From contig CALIMO010000032.1 of assembly GCA_938045655.1 (NCBI GenBank), positions 1 through 5,181 on the forward strand: 5,181 nucleotides of DNA, written 5' to 3'. Position numbers and translations under genes: made by a program. The notes below the pieces were generated by a model. That model saw nothing but the letters and a program-made list of their open reading frames with translations. It was not told where the DNA came from and made no database searches. The stretch comes from an uncultured bacterium. Its GTDB lineage: Bacteria; Patescibacteriota; Saccharimonadia; Saccharimonadales; Saccharimonadaceae. Position 1 is the first letter of the stretch; each line of letters opens with the position of its first letter. Below, one piece after another: positions 4,939 to 5,181 of the stretch.

Positions 4939-5181
4939 TGAGTGGAATTTTATTGGCACCCTATCATGAATGGGCGAAAGAGAAACTTGGTTATGATTTC
5001 GAAAATATTGATTTATTGGTGACTGCATTAACGCATCGAAGCTATTTAAACGAACATAAAAAGTCGGCAAGCGAGCATAATGAACGACTTGAATTTTTGG
5101 GTGATGCGGTTTTAGAGCTCGTTACTACTGATTTTCTATTTTCGAACTATGATAAGCCTGAGGGAATTTTAACAGCTTGGC
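4938..5181 (+). CDS. rnc: Ribonuclease III, N-terminal part (truncated by window end)
   Basis: The first 81 residues of RNase III, the endonuclease that cuts double-stranded RNA and releases rRNA precursors and structured mRNAs. The helical start 'LLVTALTHRSYLNEH' (residues 26-40) is followed by the family signature 'HNERLEFLGDAVLEL' (47-61). E49, E52 and D56 correspond to the conserved acidic residues of the catalytic and dimer region, and E75 in 'PEG' probably corresponds to the next catalytic Glu. The rest of the nuclease domain and the double-stranded RNA-binding domain lie beyond the window. The segment after 'EG' reads I-L-T-A-W, where many homologues have Leu or Met instead of Trp. The ATG shares a base with the Nudix stop and has its own AGGAG, so it is co-translated in the nusB operon. 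Confidence 0.95.
   Translation, partial: MSGILLAPYHEWAKEKLGYDFENIDLLVTALTHRSYLNEHKKSASEHNERLEFLGDAVLELVTTDFLFSNYDKPEGILTAW

Noticed and set aside
1..5181. Mobile element, CRISPR array, tRNA or rRNA
   Set aside because: No spaced direct repeats, transposase-like frame, terminal repeats or tRNA-like cloverleaf were seen on either strand.

Overview
The window is an AT-rich, tightly packed bacterial chromosome segment. It carries the end of a DNA ligase gene, a small P-loop protein gene, leuS, one reverse-strand hypothetical gene, rpmF, and the start of a nusB / Nudix hydrolase / rnc operon. UGA works as a stop (ends of the P-loop gene and of nusB), so the recoded genetic codes 4 and 25 are excluded. 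The short intergenic spaces, terminators that run into stop codons, near-leaderless promoters, an insertion-poor LeuRS and a zinc-free bL32 fit a reduced genome. My best guess is a Patescibacteria/CPR member, possibly of the Saccharibacteria group. That placement is an inference from memory of these families, not a search result.

Layout. Positions 1-96 hold the last 31 residues of a BRCT-type C-terminus, best read as NAD-dependent DNA ligase (ligA). A 157-residue P-loop protein (86-559) overlaps its end by 11 bases. A consensus-like promoter (564-592) then drives leuS (603-3044) from a start codon only about three bases downstream of the predicted transcription start. A strong bidirectional hairpin (3044-3075) separates leuS from a convergent 183-residue hypothetical protein (3074-3625, minus), probably membrane-anchored and exported. 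Its promoter is back to back with that of rpmF (3753-3932). rpmF ends in a terminator hairpin whose loop contains the stop codon. A new promoter (3956-3983) starts nusB (4005-4460), followed by a translationally overlapping Nudix hydrolase (4441-4938) and the 5' part of rnc (4938 to the window end).

How the genes relate. ligA and leuS are housekeeping genes of replication/repair and tRNA charging, with an accessory, phage-type nucleotide-binding protein wedged between them. The right half is a ribosome and RNA-processing block: bL32, the rRNA antitermination factor NusB, a Nudix hydrolase and RNase III, which matures rRNA. Physical coupling of the Nudix gene to nusB and rnc suggests, but does not prove, a role in RNA or nucleotide turnover. 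I see no CRISPR array, tRNA, rRNA, insertion sequence or obvious new multi-gene system. The most interesting signals are the two near-leaderless promoters with matching geometry, the symmetric inverted repeat around the leuS -10 box, and a marked excess of the palindrome TTCGAA.
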